From positions 1-33,048 of the forward strand of contig NZ_JADOGI010000118.1 of the NCBI RefSeq assembly GCF_015645445.1: a stretch of 33,048 nucleotides of DNA. Reading direction: 5' to 3'. Under the pieces are notes generated by a model that was not told the DNA's origin, did no database searches, and worked only from the letters and a program-made list of their open reading frames with translations. A program made the position numbers and the translations under genes. Position 1 is the stretch's first letter. Each line of letters begins with the position of its first letter. This DNA comes from Nonomuraea cypriaca. Its GTDB lineage: Bacteria; Actinomycetota; Actinomycetes; Streptosporangiales; Streptosporangiaceae. Below, piece by piece: positions 14,910 through 21,806 of this stretch.

Positions 14910-15443
14910 ATGCGCAAATGGTTCAAAAGGGATGGAAATGCCGACGACAAAGCCCAGCACAAGCGTGCACAGGTGGCCTGGGAAACGGCGAACCGTCTGT
15001 TCGAGCAAGGCAACGTGCAAGACCTGGCGGCCCCTCTGCGTGAGGCCGCCGAACTCGGACACACTGAGGCGATGACCAACCTCGGGGTGGTGCTGCACCA
15101 GGAGGGGCGCGACGCCGAGGCTGAACAGTGGTGGCAGCGCGCGGCCCGCCAGGGCAGCATCGACTCCATGTACAACCTGGGCAACTTCTGCATGAAGAAC
15201 CGCCGGGTGTTGGACGGCGAGCGCTGGCTCGCGCGCGCCGCCGAGGCCGGACACCTGCAGGCCATGAGCGACCTGGGCGTGTTCCTCTTCCAGGCAGGCC
15301 AGGTGTCCGACGCCAAGGATCTGTGGACGCGTGCCGCCAGGCAGGGCAACGCAGCCGCGGCCCGGAACCTCGAGGTCTTTCGCGTGGCCGATGCGGCCCT
15401 GAAGGAACCTGATCGCAGAGGTCGGAACCGACGGCCGCGCTGA
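14910..15443 (+). CDS. Sel1/TPR-repeat protein
   Basis: The 177-residue protein has a basic N-terminus (MRKWFKRDG) and then about four 36-residue Sel1-like repeats with the AA-x-x-GH/G-x-x-A-M-x-x-LG pattern (AAELGHTEAMTNLGVVL, AARQGSIDSMYNLGNFC, AAEAGHLQAMSDLGVFL, AARQGNAAAARNLEVF). Such repeats form a helical scaffold for protein contacts; no enzyme domain is present. The ATG at 14910 has GGAGG four bases before it. No signal peptide is visible, so it is probably cytoplasmic. Confidence 0.8.
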   Translation: MRKWFKRDGNADDKAQHKRAQVAWETANRLFEQGNVQDLAAPLREAAELGHTEAMTNLGVVLHQEGRDAEAEQWWQRAARQGSIDSMYNLGNFCMKNRRVLDGERWLARAAEAGHLQAMSDLGVFLFQAGQVSDAKDLWTRAARQGNAAAARNLEVFRVADAALKEPDRRGRNRRPR

Positions 15444-15449
15444 CCGTCC

Positions 15450-15474
15450 CTGGCCGGCATGTGCCGGCGGCCAG
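15450..15474 (+). terminator. Probable terminator after the Sel1 gene
   Basis: CTGGCCGGC and GCCGG plus CGGCCAG form a GC-rich hairpin with a small bulge and the tight loop ATGT, starting seven bases after the stop. There is no T-run. The rest of the gap up to 15591 shows nothing I can name. Confidence 0.5.
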
Positions 15475-15591
15475 CCCGCGCCAGGCCGCATGCCGTACGA
15501 GATCAGCGCCATCGTCTCCTCCATCGGAGACACCGTGTCTGCCGATAATGTCGTCCGCACAGGTCATCCAGCCTGCCGCGCTCTGATGGGG

Positions 15592-15822
15592 CTACCGCCC
15601 CACGGTCCGGCGCGCGGGGCCGCCGGCGCTGCGGGGCACGATGGGGACCAGGCCGATGGCACTGAGCACGGCGACCACCCCGTTCTCGATCCGCTGGCCC
15701 GTGGACGGAGAGTAGCCGGGGCCGCTGCAGAGGCCGTCCCGGCACACGGTGGGTGGTGTGCTGGAGCACCCTGTGGCCACCAGGACGGCGGCGGCTGCGG
15801 CGGCCAGTCGGAGTCGGGGCAT
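15592..15822 (-). CDS. Small putative lipoprotein
   Basis: This 76-residue protein starts at ATG 15822 with GGAAGG just upstream. Residues 1-19 are a short basic and alanine-rich signal ending in the lipobox VATGC, with C19 as the expected lipidated residue. The mature part holds a short CRDGLC loop (a likely disulfide) and a hydrophobic stretch NGVVAVLSAIGLVPIV that may sit in the membrane. The function is unknown. It diverges from the membrane protein gene at 15897, the two starts being 75 bases apart. Confidence 0.6.
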   Translation of the reverse strand: MPRLRLAAAAAAVLVATGCSSTPPTVCRDGLCSGPGYSPSTGQRIENGVVAVLSAIGLVPIVPRSAGGPARRTVGR

Positions 15823-15896
15823 GGCGGCCCTTCCGGTCGATGTCTGGGTGCTCTATGGTGCCGTAGTCATACGAGCCTTGGGAGGGTGGACGAGCG

Positions 15897-16337
15897 GTGG
15901 ATGAGCTGCGTAGGGCCGATCGCGGGCTCCGGATCGCCCGGGCGGTCATGTTCGCGCAGGCCGCGGCCTCGCTCGGGATCTGGATCGTACAGCTGCTCAC
16001 GATCGTCAGTCGGCTCGAGCACAACCAGGCCGTGCCCGGTTCGGTGTGGCTCGTGGCGGTCGTCAACCCGGTTATCGCCGTGCTCGCCGCCATCGCCGCG
16101 GCGTTCCTGTTCACCCGCTCGTGGGCCCGGCCGCTGAGCGTGGCCGTGGAGTGCGTCGGGTGCTTGGGGGCGCTGATCAGCGTGATCAACGGCTTCTACC
16201 AGGCCGTGGTCGCGATCGCTGTGGCGGTCGCAGTGATCAGGCTGATCATCAGGTACGAGAAGGTCGTTCCGCCGCTTGATCTCGACACGCACGACCACGA
16301 CGACCAACCACCCCAGGCCACCGAATCCGCCAAGTAG
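15897..16337 (+). CDS. Four-helix membrane protein of unknown function
   Basis: The 146-residue protein begins at GTG 15897, ten bases after GGAGGG. Four hydrophobic segments are visible (about 16-36, 46-68, 76-96 and 99-116), and a short His/Asp-rich tail follows (DTHDHDDQPP) that could bind metal or simply be disordered. Proteins of this plan are common in actinomycete genomes as uncharacterised integral membrane proteins. No enzyme motif is present. The beta-lactamase fragment on the other strand ends 15 bases downstream. Confidence 0.7.
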   Translation: MDELRRADRGLRIARAVMFAQAAASLGIWIVQLLTIVSRLEHNQAVPGSVWLVAVVNPVIAVLAAIAAAFLFTRSWARPLSVAVECVGCLGALISVINGFYQAVVAIAVAVAVIRLIIRYEKVVPPLDLDTHDHDDQPPQATESAK

Positions 16338-16351
16338 TGCGAACAACCCCG

Positions 16352-16867
16352 CTACGCCGGCGCCACGGTGTCCGACATCCCGAGCGGCCCCAGGATCAGC
16401 CGCTGCAACTCCTCGGCGAACGAGCGTCCGGTGACCTTCTCGATCAGCATCCTGGCCAGCACGTAGTTGGTGTTGGAATAGCTCCAGTCCGTCCCCGGCT
16501 CAAACCGCACCGGCTTGGACAACGCCAGCCTGTCCGGTGCCAAAACTCGCTCGTAGCGCTGGCCTGCGGTTTCGCACTGCTCGTGGGAAAGCGCCGGCGA
16601 CTGGACGAACTGCCGGTAGCTGCGCAACACAGGAACAAGCCCTCCGTTCCGGCAGGGGAGCGGAGGGCTGTCAATCGCCTGCAGCGCGGTGGCCAGGCGC
16701 TCACGCTCGCCCGGCGCCAGGCCGCTCTCGCCCAGCTGGTGGGCGAGCAGGTCCTTCCCCAGGAAATCGCTGTGTTGCGGCAGGTCGTGTTGTGATCGTC
16801 CTGTAGAAATGTTGCGGGCGTCGACAGCTCTGCCGAGATGAAGGCCCTGCGCGGACATAATGCGCAT
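16352..16867 (-). pseudogene. Chimeric serine beta-lactamase-like fragment (copy A)
   Basis: Only the second half is recognisable: LALSKPVRFEPGT then WSYSNTNYVLARMLIEKVTG, ending GPLGMSDTVAPA with a premature TAG. This is the Y-x-N motif region of class C beta-lactamase/D-alanyl-D-alanine carboxypeptidase-type serine hydrolases. The catalytic SxxK segment and the C-terminal third are missing. The first 110 residues (HDLPQHSDFLGKDL and onward) do not fit the family and were probably joined by rearrangement. A second, inverted copy of the recognisable part lies at 20369-20540. Confidence 0.7.
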
Positions 16868-16984
16868 CTCGACCCGCCCGTGCGATCTCGTCTTTTATCG
16901 AGCACCTTCGGCCCTCCGCTGTGGCGGCCGGTCGGCCGCGTTTTCGGCCTATCCAAAAAAGTTCCGCCAGTGTGCACTTCGACA

Positions 16985-17000
16985 CAGACTCGCGAGTCTG
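16985..17000. promoter_or_regulatory. Perfect 16-bp palindrome upstream of the DUF2690 gene
   Basis: CAGACTCGCGAGTCTG is perfectly self-complementary. It lies 60-110 bases upstream of the possible starts of the DUF2690-like gene, where an operator could sit. No regulator gene is adjacent. Confidence 0.4.
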
Positions 17001-17062
17001 ACCGCCGCAAGAGTGGACCACGAAAGGCCAGACGCCCAAACGTCGGAACAACGGGCCGGGCG

Positions 17063-17617
17063 ATGCACTCTGACAAGCAGGCCCGCCGTCACTTTATGAG
17101 TCACTACACCATGACGTCGATCACCAGGACGATGGCCGTCTTCGGCACGAGCGCCGCCCTGGCCAGTGGTCTCCTGGCCACCGCTCTGATGAACGGTGCG
17201 GCCCAAGCCGCCTCCCTCTCGGTGGTGGGGACCGCAGGGCCGGCGAGCGCTCACCCGTACGACGGAAAGGATCCCTACAGCAGCGGGTGCGCCAAGACCA
17301 AGGTGAACACCGGGAAGAAGGCCTCGCTGAAGAACGAGGTCGGAGACCACCTGGGCGCGATCCGGCTGTTCTACTCCCGTCACTGCGGAACCAACTGGGG
17401 CGAGGTGTCGGTCGCCACGAGCGGTACCGGCACCATCACGGTCTACACCAGCACCAAGAGCAGATCCTTCACCTATCGGCCCGGGAATGGCGGGCACCAC
17501 TGGGGCAACATGGTCTACGCCCCCAGCGGCGTCTGCGCCAAGGCCACGGGCACGGTGACAGCCGGGATCGGCCGCGCCAACAAGGGCAGCGGCACCACAC
17601 CGAAGGCCTGCGACTAG
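17063..17617 (+). CDS. Secreted DUF2690-like protein
   Basis: The mature part carries the DUF2690 pattern: YDGKDPYSSGCAKTKV, then ASLKNEVGDHLGAIRLFYSR and HCGTNWGEV, followed by YRPGNGGHHWGNMVYAPSG. Four cysteines can form two disulfides. An N-terminal Sec signal (TMAVFGTSAALASGLLATAL, cleavage near AAQA or SAHA) shows that it is exported. The role is unknown; the family is common in actinomycetes, sometimes attached to regulatory domains. Start choice is uncertain: ATG 17063, 17096 and 17111 are all in frame and none has a strong ribosome binding site; 17111 would give the most compact signal peptide. Confidence 0.75.
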   Translation: MHSDKQARRHFMSHYTMTSITRTMAVFGTSAALASGLLATALMNGAAQAASLSVVGTAGPASAHPYDGKDPYSSGCAKTKVNTGKKASLKNEVGDHLGAIRLFYSRHCGTNWGEVSVATSGTGTITVYTSTKSRSFTYRPGNGGHHWGNMVYAPSGVCAKATGTVTAGIGRANKGSGTTPKACD

Positions 17618-17950
17618 GCCACGCCCTTCGGCCGGCGGGGTTCCGGAAGACGATGGCCTGCCCGCCGGTGGCCCGGTTCCGCCGATGCGGCCGCCGCGGG
17701 CCGGACCTCTACGCATACCTGAACGTCGCCGCGCTGCGTGGCCTGACCGATCCGCAGTGGACGGACCAGCTGTTTCTCCCCCTCGACCGGCGACTGAGTC
17801 GCAGCGGGTGGTCTTCGACTCCGTGATCACTCGCGTCCTTTCAAGATCATACCGATGGAGGAGATACGTCCGCCAATTTGGTCAACAGGCGGGGTTTGAT
17901 CCGGCTCGACCCACCGTCGCGCCGACCCGAGAGAAGAAGGAGGAAACGCT
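17618..17950 (+). other. Intergenic stretch with a possible coding remnant
   Basis: Between two secreted-protein genes, about 17690-17800 keeps an open frame reading DLYAYLNVAALRGLTDPQWT then DQLFLPLDRRLS. This looks like ordinary protein sequence but has no start, ribosome binding site or known family, and is probably a gene fragment. The last 70 bases hold the 5' region of the next gene with its GAAGAAGGAGG ribosome binding site. Confidence 0.35.
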
Positions 17951-18298
17951 GTGCGTATCGGGATCAAAGGGAGCGCACTCGTGCTGGCCGGCACCCTCGC
18001 TGGAGTCGGCTTCGCGGGCACCGCAGGCGCCAACGCCGACGGACTCACAACACCAGCCGCGCAGTCCGAAAGCCCGGCGCGCAAGGCCGGTACGATGATC
18101 CCGTGCTACGACATCTGGGTCAACGATGTCGGCTTCTATCGAAGCGTCAAGATCAAGAGCAAGTGTGGGCAGACGAATCAGGTGAGGGCGACGATCTCGT
18201 CATGGCCCGATGGACCGTGCTGGACCATTCGGCATGGCGAGTCAAGGACCCACTACTACAGGGAGCCCGGCACGTTCTACAACCTCAGGGCTTGTTGA
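17951..18298 (+). CDS. Small secreted four-cysteine protein
   Basis: This 115-residue protein starts at GTG 17951, seven bases after a very strong AAGGAGG. The Sec signal (MRIGIKGSALVLAGTLAGVG, cleavage near GANA) is followed by about 85 mature residues. Four cysteines lie at IPCYD, SKCGQ, GPCWT and the terminal RAC, which suggests two disulfide bonds. Aromatic and basic residues are frequent (IRHGESRTHYYREPGTFYNL). I know no family by name; a secreted inhibitor, toxin-like or surface-binding peptide is possible but unproven. Confidence 0.7.
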   Translation: MRIGIKGSALVLAGTLAGVGFAGTAGANADGLTTPAAQSESPARKAGTMIPCYDIWVNDVGFYRSVKIKSKCGQTNQVRATISSWPDGPCWTIRHGESRTHYYREPGTFYNLRAC

Positions 18299-18332
18299 CG
18301 ACCTTCCAGGGATGGGTCTGCTGCGCCAGGCG

Positions 18333-18615
18333 TTATAGCCCCAGCTCGTGAAGCTGGGCGGGCCGCAGTGGCCGCCAGCCGCCGCTGAGTTTGGCGAGTT
18401 CGGCTTCGATGTCGACGTTGATGACGCCGAAGAAGTTGATGTTGTCGGAGTGGCCGGGTGAGATGTGTGCCAGAACCTCATCGGGAACCGCGCGGCCGTC
18501 GGCCCGCAGCTGCTGGACGGCCAGGGTGTAACACTCGGTCGTCCACGTCACCACGGCGTTGGTCAACACAGTCAGGCACCAGGCCTGTTCGGTTTGCTGG
18601 ATCAGGTGCGGCCCG
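18333..18615 (-). pseudogene. Tn3-family transposase, C-terminal remnant
   Basis: The minus strand reads LIQQTEQAWCLTVLTNAVVT, then WTTECYTLAVQQLRADGR, ISPGHSDNINFFGVI and finally LRPLR before TAA. This is the characteristic C-terminal end of Tn3-type TnpA (AWCL..L.NAVV.W.T, then the P-x-x-x-x-x-I-N-x-x-G segment). Everything upstream of this end, including the catalytic DDE core, is missing. No resolvase or terminal repeat is seen nearby. Confidence 0.8.
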
Positions 18616-18885
18616 TCGGCGCACCACGCCGTCGGTCACCCTCAAAGCCCCGGCGCCGTCACGGCGGGCGGCCGGGACCGCCTGTTGCTCACGTCGCGCT
18701 CGCAGGTCCAGATGCGCCTGTAGGAGCTGGCGCAGCAGCTCCCGCCCTTGCTCGTGGAGCATCTCCTCCAGCCGATCGTGCGTCAGCCTCACGCTCGCGG
18801 GGTCGGTGAGCCGTCCGATCAGACAGTCAAAGGTCTCCTTCGCGGCCACAAAGCAGTCAGTCGGCGTGACTGTGTCGTACGTACG
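18610..18885 (-). pseudogene. ISKra4-family transposase, N-terminal remnant
   Basis: In another minus-strand frame the sequence reads AAKETFDCLIGRLTDP, then RLTHDRLEEMLHEQGRELLR, QLLQAHLDLRARRE and VTDGVVRRR. This matches the N-terminal region of ISKra4-family transposases (the EQGRELLRxLLQxHLDLR block). It stops at about 18610, exactly where the Tn3 tail begins in a different frame, so two unrelated transposase pieces abut. Confidence 0.7.
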
Positions 18886-18895
18886 GTTCCACCAC

Positions 18896-18955
18896 GGGCT
18901 CTTCCTTCGCGGTTCGGGCAGGTTGGCACCCCCGAACCTGACGGCGGAAGAGCCC
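18896..18955. repeat. Nested inverted repeat at the edge of the transposase remnant
   Basis: An outer 10-bp perfect pair, GGGCTCTTCC (18896-18905) and GGAAGAGCCC (18946-18955), encloses an inner 8-bp pair, GGTTCGGG (18911-18918) and CCCGAACC (18931-18938). It lies directly upstream of the ISKra4-like coding start and may be the insertion-sequence end or a block to read-through transcription. Confidence 0.5.
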
Positions 18956-19093
18956 CTCCCGCAGTCACCTGTCCGGTGACGAGGCGATGCCATCTGTCGG
19001 TTGCAGTTGAAGGTGTTGGTGTTCACGTGTTGCTGTCGGTACTGGTGCCAGTGTTCAGGTTGAGTCGGGTCTTGGTGCTGCAGAATGCCGGCC

Positions 19094-19168
19094 ATGACGG
19101 CTTTGCGCGTGACGGCCGGCGGGATGGATGCTCCGCCCCGTTGGCAGAGTCTCGGGGCGGAAGCGTGA
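19094..19168 (+). pseudogene. Short ORF, probable tail of a truncated upstream gene
   Basis: ATG 19094 opens 24 codons (MTALRVTAGG...PPRWQSLGAEA) whose TGA overlaps the next gene's GTG as GTGA. A four-base overlap is typical of two intact operon genes, often a PadR-type regulator followed by a membrane protein. Here the upstream partner is only a stub next to transposase debris. I infer that the upstream gene was cut away; the PadR identity is a guess. Confidence 0.4.
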
Positions 19169-20070
19169 GGTGGCGGCTCGCAGCCTCAACCGTTTGCGCG
19201 CTGGTCGCTGCGGCTGTGGCCGCCGTGCAGGTCCTCGCCGCGGATCGCTTCGGCATCAATCAGTGGACGACCGAAGCGGGCCCGTTCGATGAATACATCG
19301 ACTGGGACCACGCGGTGACCCGTTCCACGTGGTATCCGGCCGCGTCCACACTGGTCGCCTCCGCGATCACGTACCGCGTGTTCCAGCGTGCGCCGTGGTC
19401 CTGGCTGTGGCTGCCGCCGGCGGCTTGGCTCGGCTCCTGCCTGACCGCTGCCCCGCTTCTGTACGGCCTGGCATCCGCAGCGCCGGAAGACGCCCTCAAC
19501 TCCAGCCCATCCGAGGTGGCCTGGGCGACGATCATCGGCGGCGCGATCGGCGTCGCCGCGGCGATGGCGGCGCTACGGCATCGGGAGGTCGGGGTCGGCC
19601 TAGTGGCCTACACCCTGTGGGTCTCCCTTCTGGAATTCAGCAGACCGTGGTGGTGGGATAGCCCGCCGACCTTCGACCCCATGCTCACGGAACGCGTGTT
19701 AAGCAGCGGCGCCGGTGAGTACGTGGTGAAAGCGACGTTCGTGGAGGCCGGGGGGGTCACCGCCGGGCTGATCGGACCGGTCATGGTCAGCGGTATCGTC
19801 GCGGCATGGGCGGCGGCGCAACAGGGCCGATGGATGAGCGGTGCCCTCGCGGGTACGGCCGGCCCGCTTCTGCTCTGCTCCGTCTATTTCACGATCGACC
19901 CAGGCTTGGGCGATCAGGAGAGCATTCAGGACACTCTGTGGGTCTACGCCGTCTTCGCGGTGCCGGTCGGGCTGTGCGTCAGCACGATCAGCGCCGCCGT
20001 CGCCCAGATCGTCGCGAATCGGAAGCAGGCGGGTGCTGGTCAGCTCCGGCAACCCAGATCCGGGTTGTGA
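19165..20070 (+). CDS. Polytopic membrane protein of unknown function
   Basis: This 301-residue protein starts at GTG 19165, which shares bases with the stop of the upstream stub. About seven hydrophobic segments are visible, beginning with an N-terminal anchor (LAASTVCALVAAAVAAVQVL). A Trp-rich loop (APWSWLWLPPAAWLGSCL) and extracellular-like stretches such as GPFDEYIDWDHAVTRSTWYP follow. No transport or catalytic motif is recognised. It is followed at once by a terminator that includes its stop codon. Confidence 0.7.
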   Translation: MRWRLAASTVCALVAAAVAAVQVLAADRFGINQWTTEAGPFDEYIDWDHAVTRSTWYPAASTLVASAITYRVFQRAPWSWLWLPPAAWLGSCLTAAPLLYGLASAAPEDALNSSPSEVAWATIIGGAIGVAAAMAALRHREVGVGLVAYTLWVSLLEFSRPWWWDSPPTFDPMLTERVLSSGAGEYVVKATFVEAGGVTAGLIGPVMVSGIVAAWAAAQQGRWMSGALAGTAGPLLLCSVYFTIDPGLGDQESIQDTLWVYAVFAVPVGLCVSTISAAVAQIVANRKQAGAGQLRQPRSGL

Positions 20071-20086
20071 AGAGGATCTGGGTTGC
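20049..20086 (+). terminator. Hairpin terminator spanning the stop codon
   Basis: GCAACCCAGATCC (20049-20061) and GGATCTGGGTTGC (20074-20086) form a perfect 13-bp stem; the 12-base loop contains the stop codon TGA (20068-20070). The stretch 20087-20285 downstream holds nothing I can name. Confidence 0.75.
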
Positions 20087-20285
20087 GACCGTTTGGATTG
20101 TCGATTCTGATCGTCGGTCCACCGACAACAAGACCTGAATGATCCCACCCGAACCCGTTCGCATCAACATGTCGAACTGCAGGTCAACGCGTCCCCCTCC
20201 GCCGACTTCAGCCGGAAGGGACACCATCGCGTAACTTTCTGTCGACCTGCCCGGTCACCTCCCGGGCCACCGGTTCGGTCACCGA

Positions 20286-20600
20286 GTGCCCTACGGCACC
20301 ACGGGTAAGGAGTGGGTGGACAACCGGTTCCACACCTACCGGCCCGAGGAGCTGGTACGTCTGGCGCTGTCCAAGCCGGCCCGGTTCGAGCCGGGGACGG
20401 GCTGGAGCTATTCCAACACCAACTACGTGCTGGCCCGGCTGCTGATCGAGAAGGTCACGGGCCGCTCGCTGGCCGAGGAGATGCGGCAACGGATCCTGGG
20501 GCCGCTCGGGCCGTCGGGCACGGTGGTGCCGGACGCCTCGCCGGAGATCCCTGAGCCGCACGCCCACATCTACTACCGCTACGAGGAAGCCGGCCGGCAG
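20286..20600 (+). pseudogene. Serine beta-lactamase-like fragment (copy B)
   Basis: The frame reads YGTTGKEWVDNRFHTYRPEE, then LVRLALSKPARFEPGT and WSYSNTNYVLARLLIEKVTG, then GPLGPSGTVVPDASPEIPEP. It covers the Y-x-N motif region of class C beta-lactamase/DD-carboxypeptidase-type hydrolases. The N-terminal SxxK region and the C-terminal HxG or KTG region are missing. At about 20600 it runs into an unrelated C-terminal domain in another frame. DNA of 20369-20540 is closely similar to the inverted copy at 16352-16530, including an identical run of more than 30 bases around the YSNTNY codons. Confidence 0.75.
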
Positions 20601-20611
20601 AAGAACGCCCT

Positions 20612-20989
20612 GGCAACGGCAGGATCCTGTACGACCGCATCAGCGGCGGCGCGGGCCGACTCAAGATCAAGAACGGCACCTCGCGGGACGGGGTGGTGAC
20701 CCTGGTCAGGGGCAAGAGCAAGGCGATCAGCGTCTACGTTCGCGCGAGGTCCACCGCGAACGTCAGGGACGTCAGGGACGGCACGTACCGGATCTACTTC
20801 ACCACCGGCTACCGGTTCAGCACGTCGAAGGGCAGGTTCGCCAGGAGCGCGGTGTACCAGCGCTTCAACGACCGGCTGAAGTTCGCCACGACCTCCAGGC
20901 AGTATTCCATCTGGACCCTGACCCTCAACCCGGTCAAGGGCGGCAACGCGCGTACCAGCTCGGTCAACCCGAAGGACTTCCCGGCGTGA
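20612..20989 (+). pseudogene. Orphan C-terminal domain of a secreted protein
   Basis: A good coding frame without a start reads NGRILYDRISGGAGRLKIKN, then VVTLVRGKSKAISVYVRA, GTYRIYFTTGYRFSTSKGRF and WTLTLNPVKGGNARTSSVNP, ending DFPA and TGA. The pattern is like a beta-rich C-terminal domain of uncharacterised secreted actinomycete proteins. The 5' part is gone and replaced by the beta-lactamase fragment. Translation could start only at internal GTG codons without a clear ribosome binding site, so I call it a remnant. Confidence 0.55.
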
Positions 20990-21042
20990 CGCCCTGACCG
21001 TGCGGTCCACGCCACGAGCCACACGGTCGTCCACCGGCCGGA

Positions 21043-21753
21043 TCACGCGGCCCTGATCAGGGCCTCCACGCCGTCCAGGATCCTGGCCAGGCCGAACTCG
21101 TAGTCGAGGCGCCGCTCGTCCTCGGGTGTGTCCGGCGGGTAGTCGAACGCTCCCGCGTCGACCGCCCTGCGCAGCGCGGGAAGGTGCCGCGCGTCCACGA
21201 GGGAGCCGAGCAGGGCGTTGTGGGCGGCGATCGACGTCCCCGAGGCGGCGGTGCCGAGGTCCGCGTTCAGCCGCGCGGTGGCGTGCATGTACGTGGCCAC
21301 CAGGAGCACCACGCCGGCCTTGTCGCGCTCGCCGAGCCCGGTGCCGGCCAGCGTGGCGAGGGCGCGGTCGGTCCACGCGAGCTGGTTGGGCGTGACGGGC
21401 GGCCCGGTCACGGGCAACCGGACGATCCAGGTGTGGGCCCGCAACATCTCCCACTGCGCCCGGCACCACCGCCGCAGGCCGTCCCGCCAGCCGGCGCAGG
21501 GCTCGTCGAGCTCGGCGGGCACGGCCGCGACCGAGTCCAGCATCAGCAGCAGCAACTCGTTCTTGCTCTTGACGTGCCGGTAGAGCGACATGGTCGTGAA
21601 CCCCAGGCGCTCGGCGACCCTGGCCATGGACACCGCGTCCAGGCCGCCCTCGTCGGCCACCTCCACCGCCCCTCGCGCGATGCGGCCCAGGCTCAGGCCC
21701 GTCCTGGGCTCCGGCGCCGGCTTGGCCAGGCGTTCCCACAGATCGTCGTTCAC
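21043..21753 (-). CDS. TetR-family repressor (TetR_C_1 type)
   Basis: This 236-residue regulator has the N-terminal helix-turn-helix at about 20-65 (LSLGRIARGAVEVADEGGLD, SMARVAERLGFTTMSLYRHV). Its C-terminal ligand domain resembles that of tetracycline-type repressors. The start is GTG 21753. It is divergent from the FAD monooxygenase gene, and two mirrored operator sites lie between the two genes. By the usual logic it represses that gene (and itself) until a small hydrophobic ligand binds. The ligand is unknown; a drug or aromatic compound is likely. Confidence 0.88.
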   Translation of the reverse strand: MNDDLWERLAKPAPEPRTGLSLGRIARGAVEVADEGGLDAVSMARVAERLGFTTMSLYRHVKSKNELLLLMLDSVAAVPAELDEPCAGWRDGLRRWCRAQWEMLRAHTWIVRLPVTGPPVTPNQLAWTDRALATLAGTGLGERDKAGVVLLVATYMHATARLNADLGTAASGTSIAAHNALLGSLVDARHLPALRRAVDAGAFDYPPDTPEDERRLDYEFGLARILDGVEALIRAA

Positions 21754-21773
21754 CGGCTCAAGTGTAGTGCGTG

Positions 21774-21806
21774 GTGTATGTCATACACTCGGTGTATGAC
21801 ATACAC
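21774..21806. promoter_or_regulatory. Twin TetR operator overlapping the monooxygenase start codon
   Basis: GTGTATGTCATACAC (21774-21788), a 3-base spacer TCG, then GTGTATGACATACAC (21792-21806). Each is a palindrome with one central base, and the two are reverse complements of each other. The second contains the monooxygenase ATG at 21796; the first contains another in-frame ATG at 21778. Confidence 0.85.
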
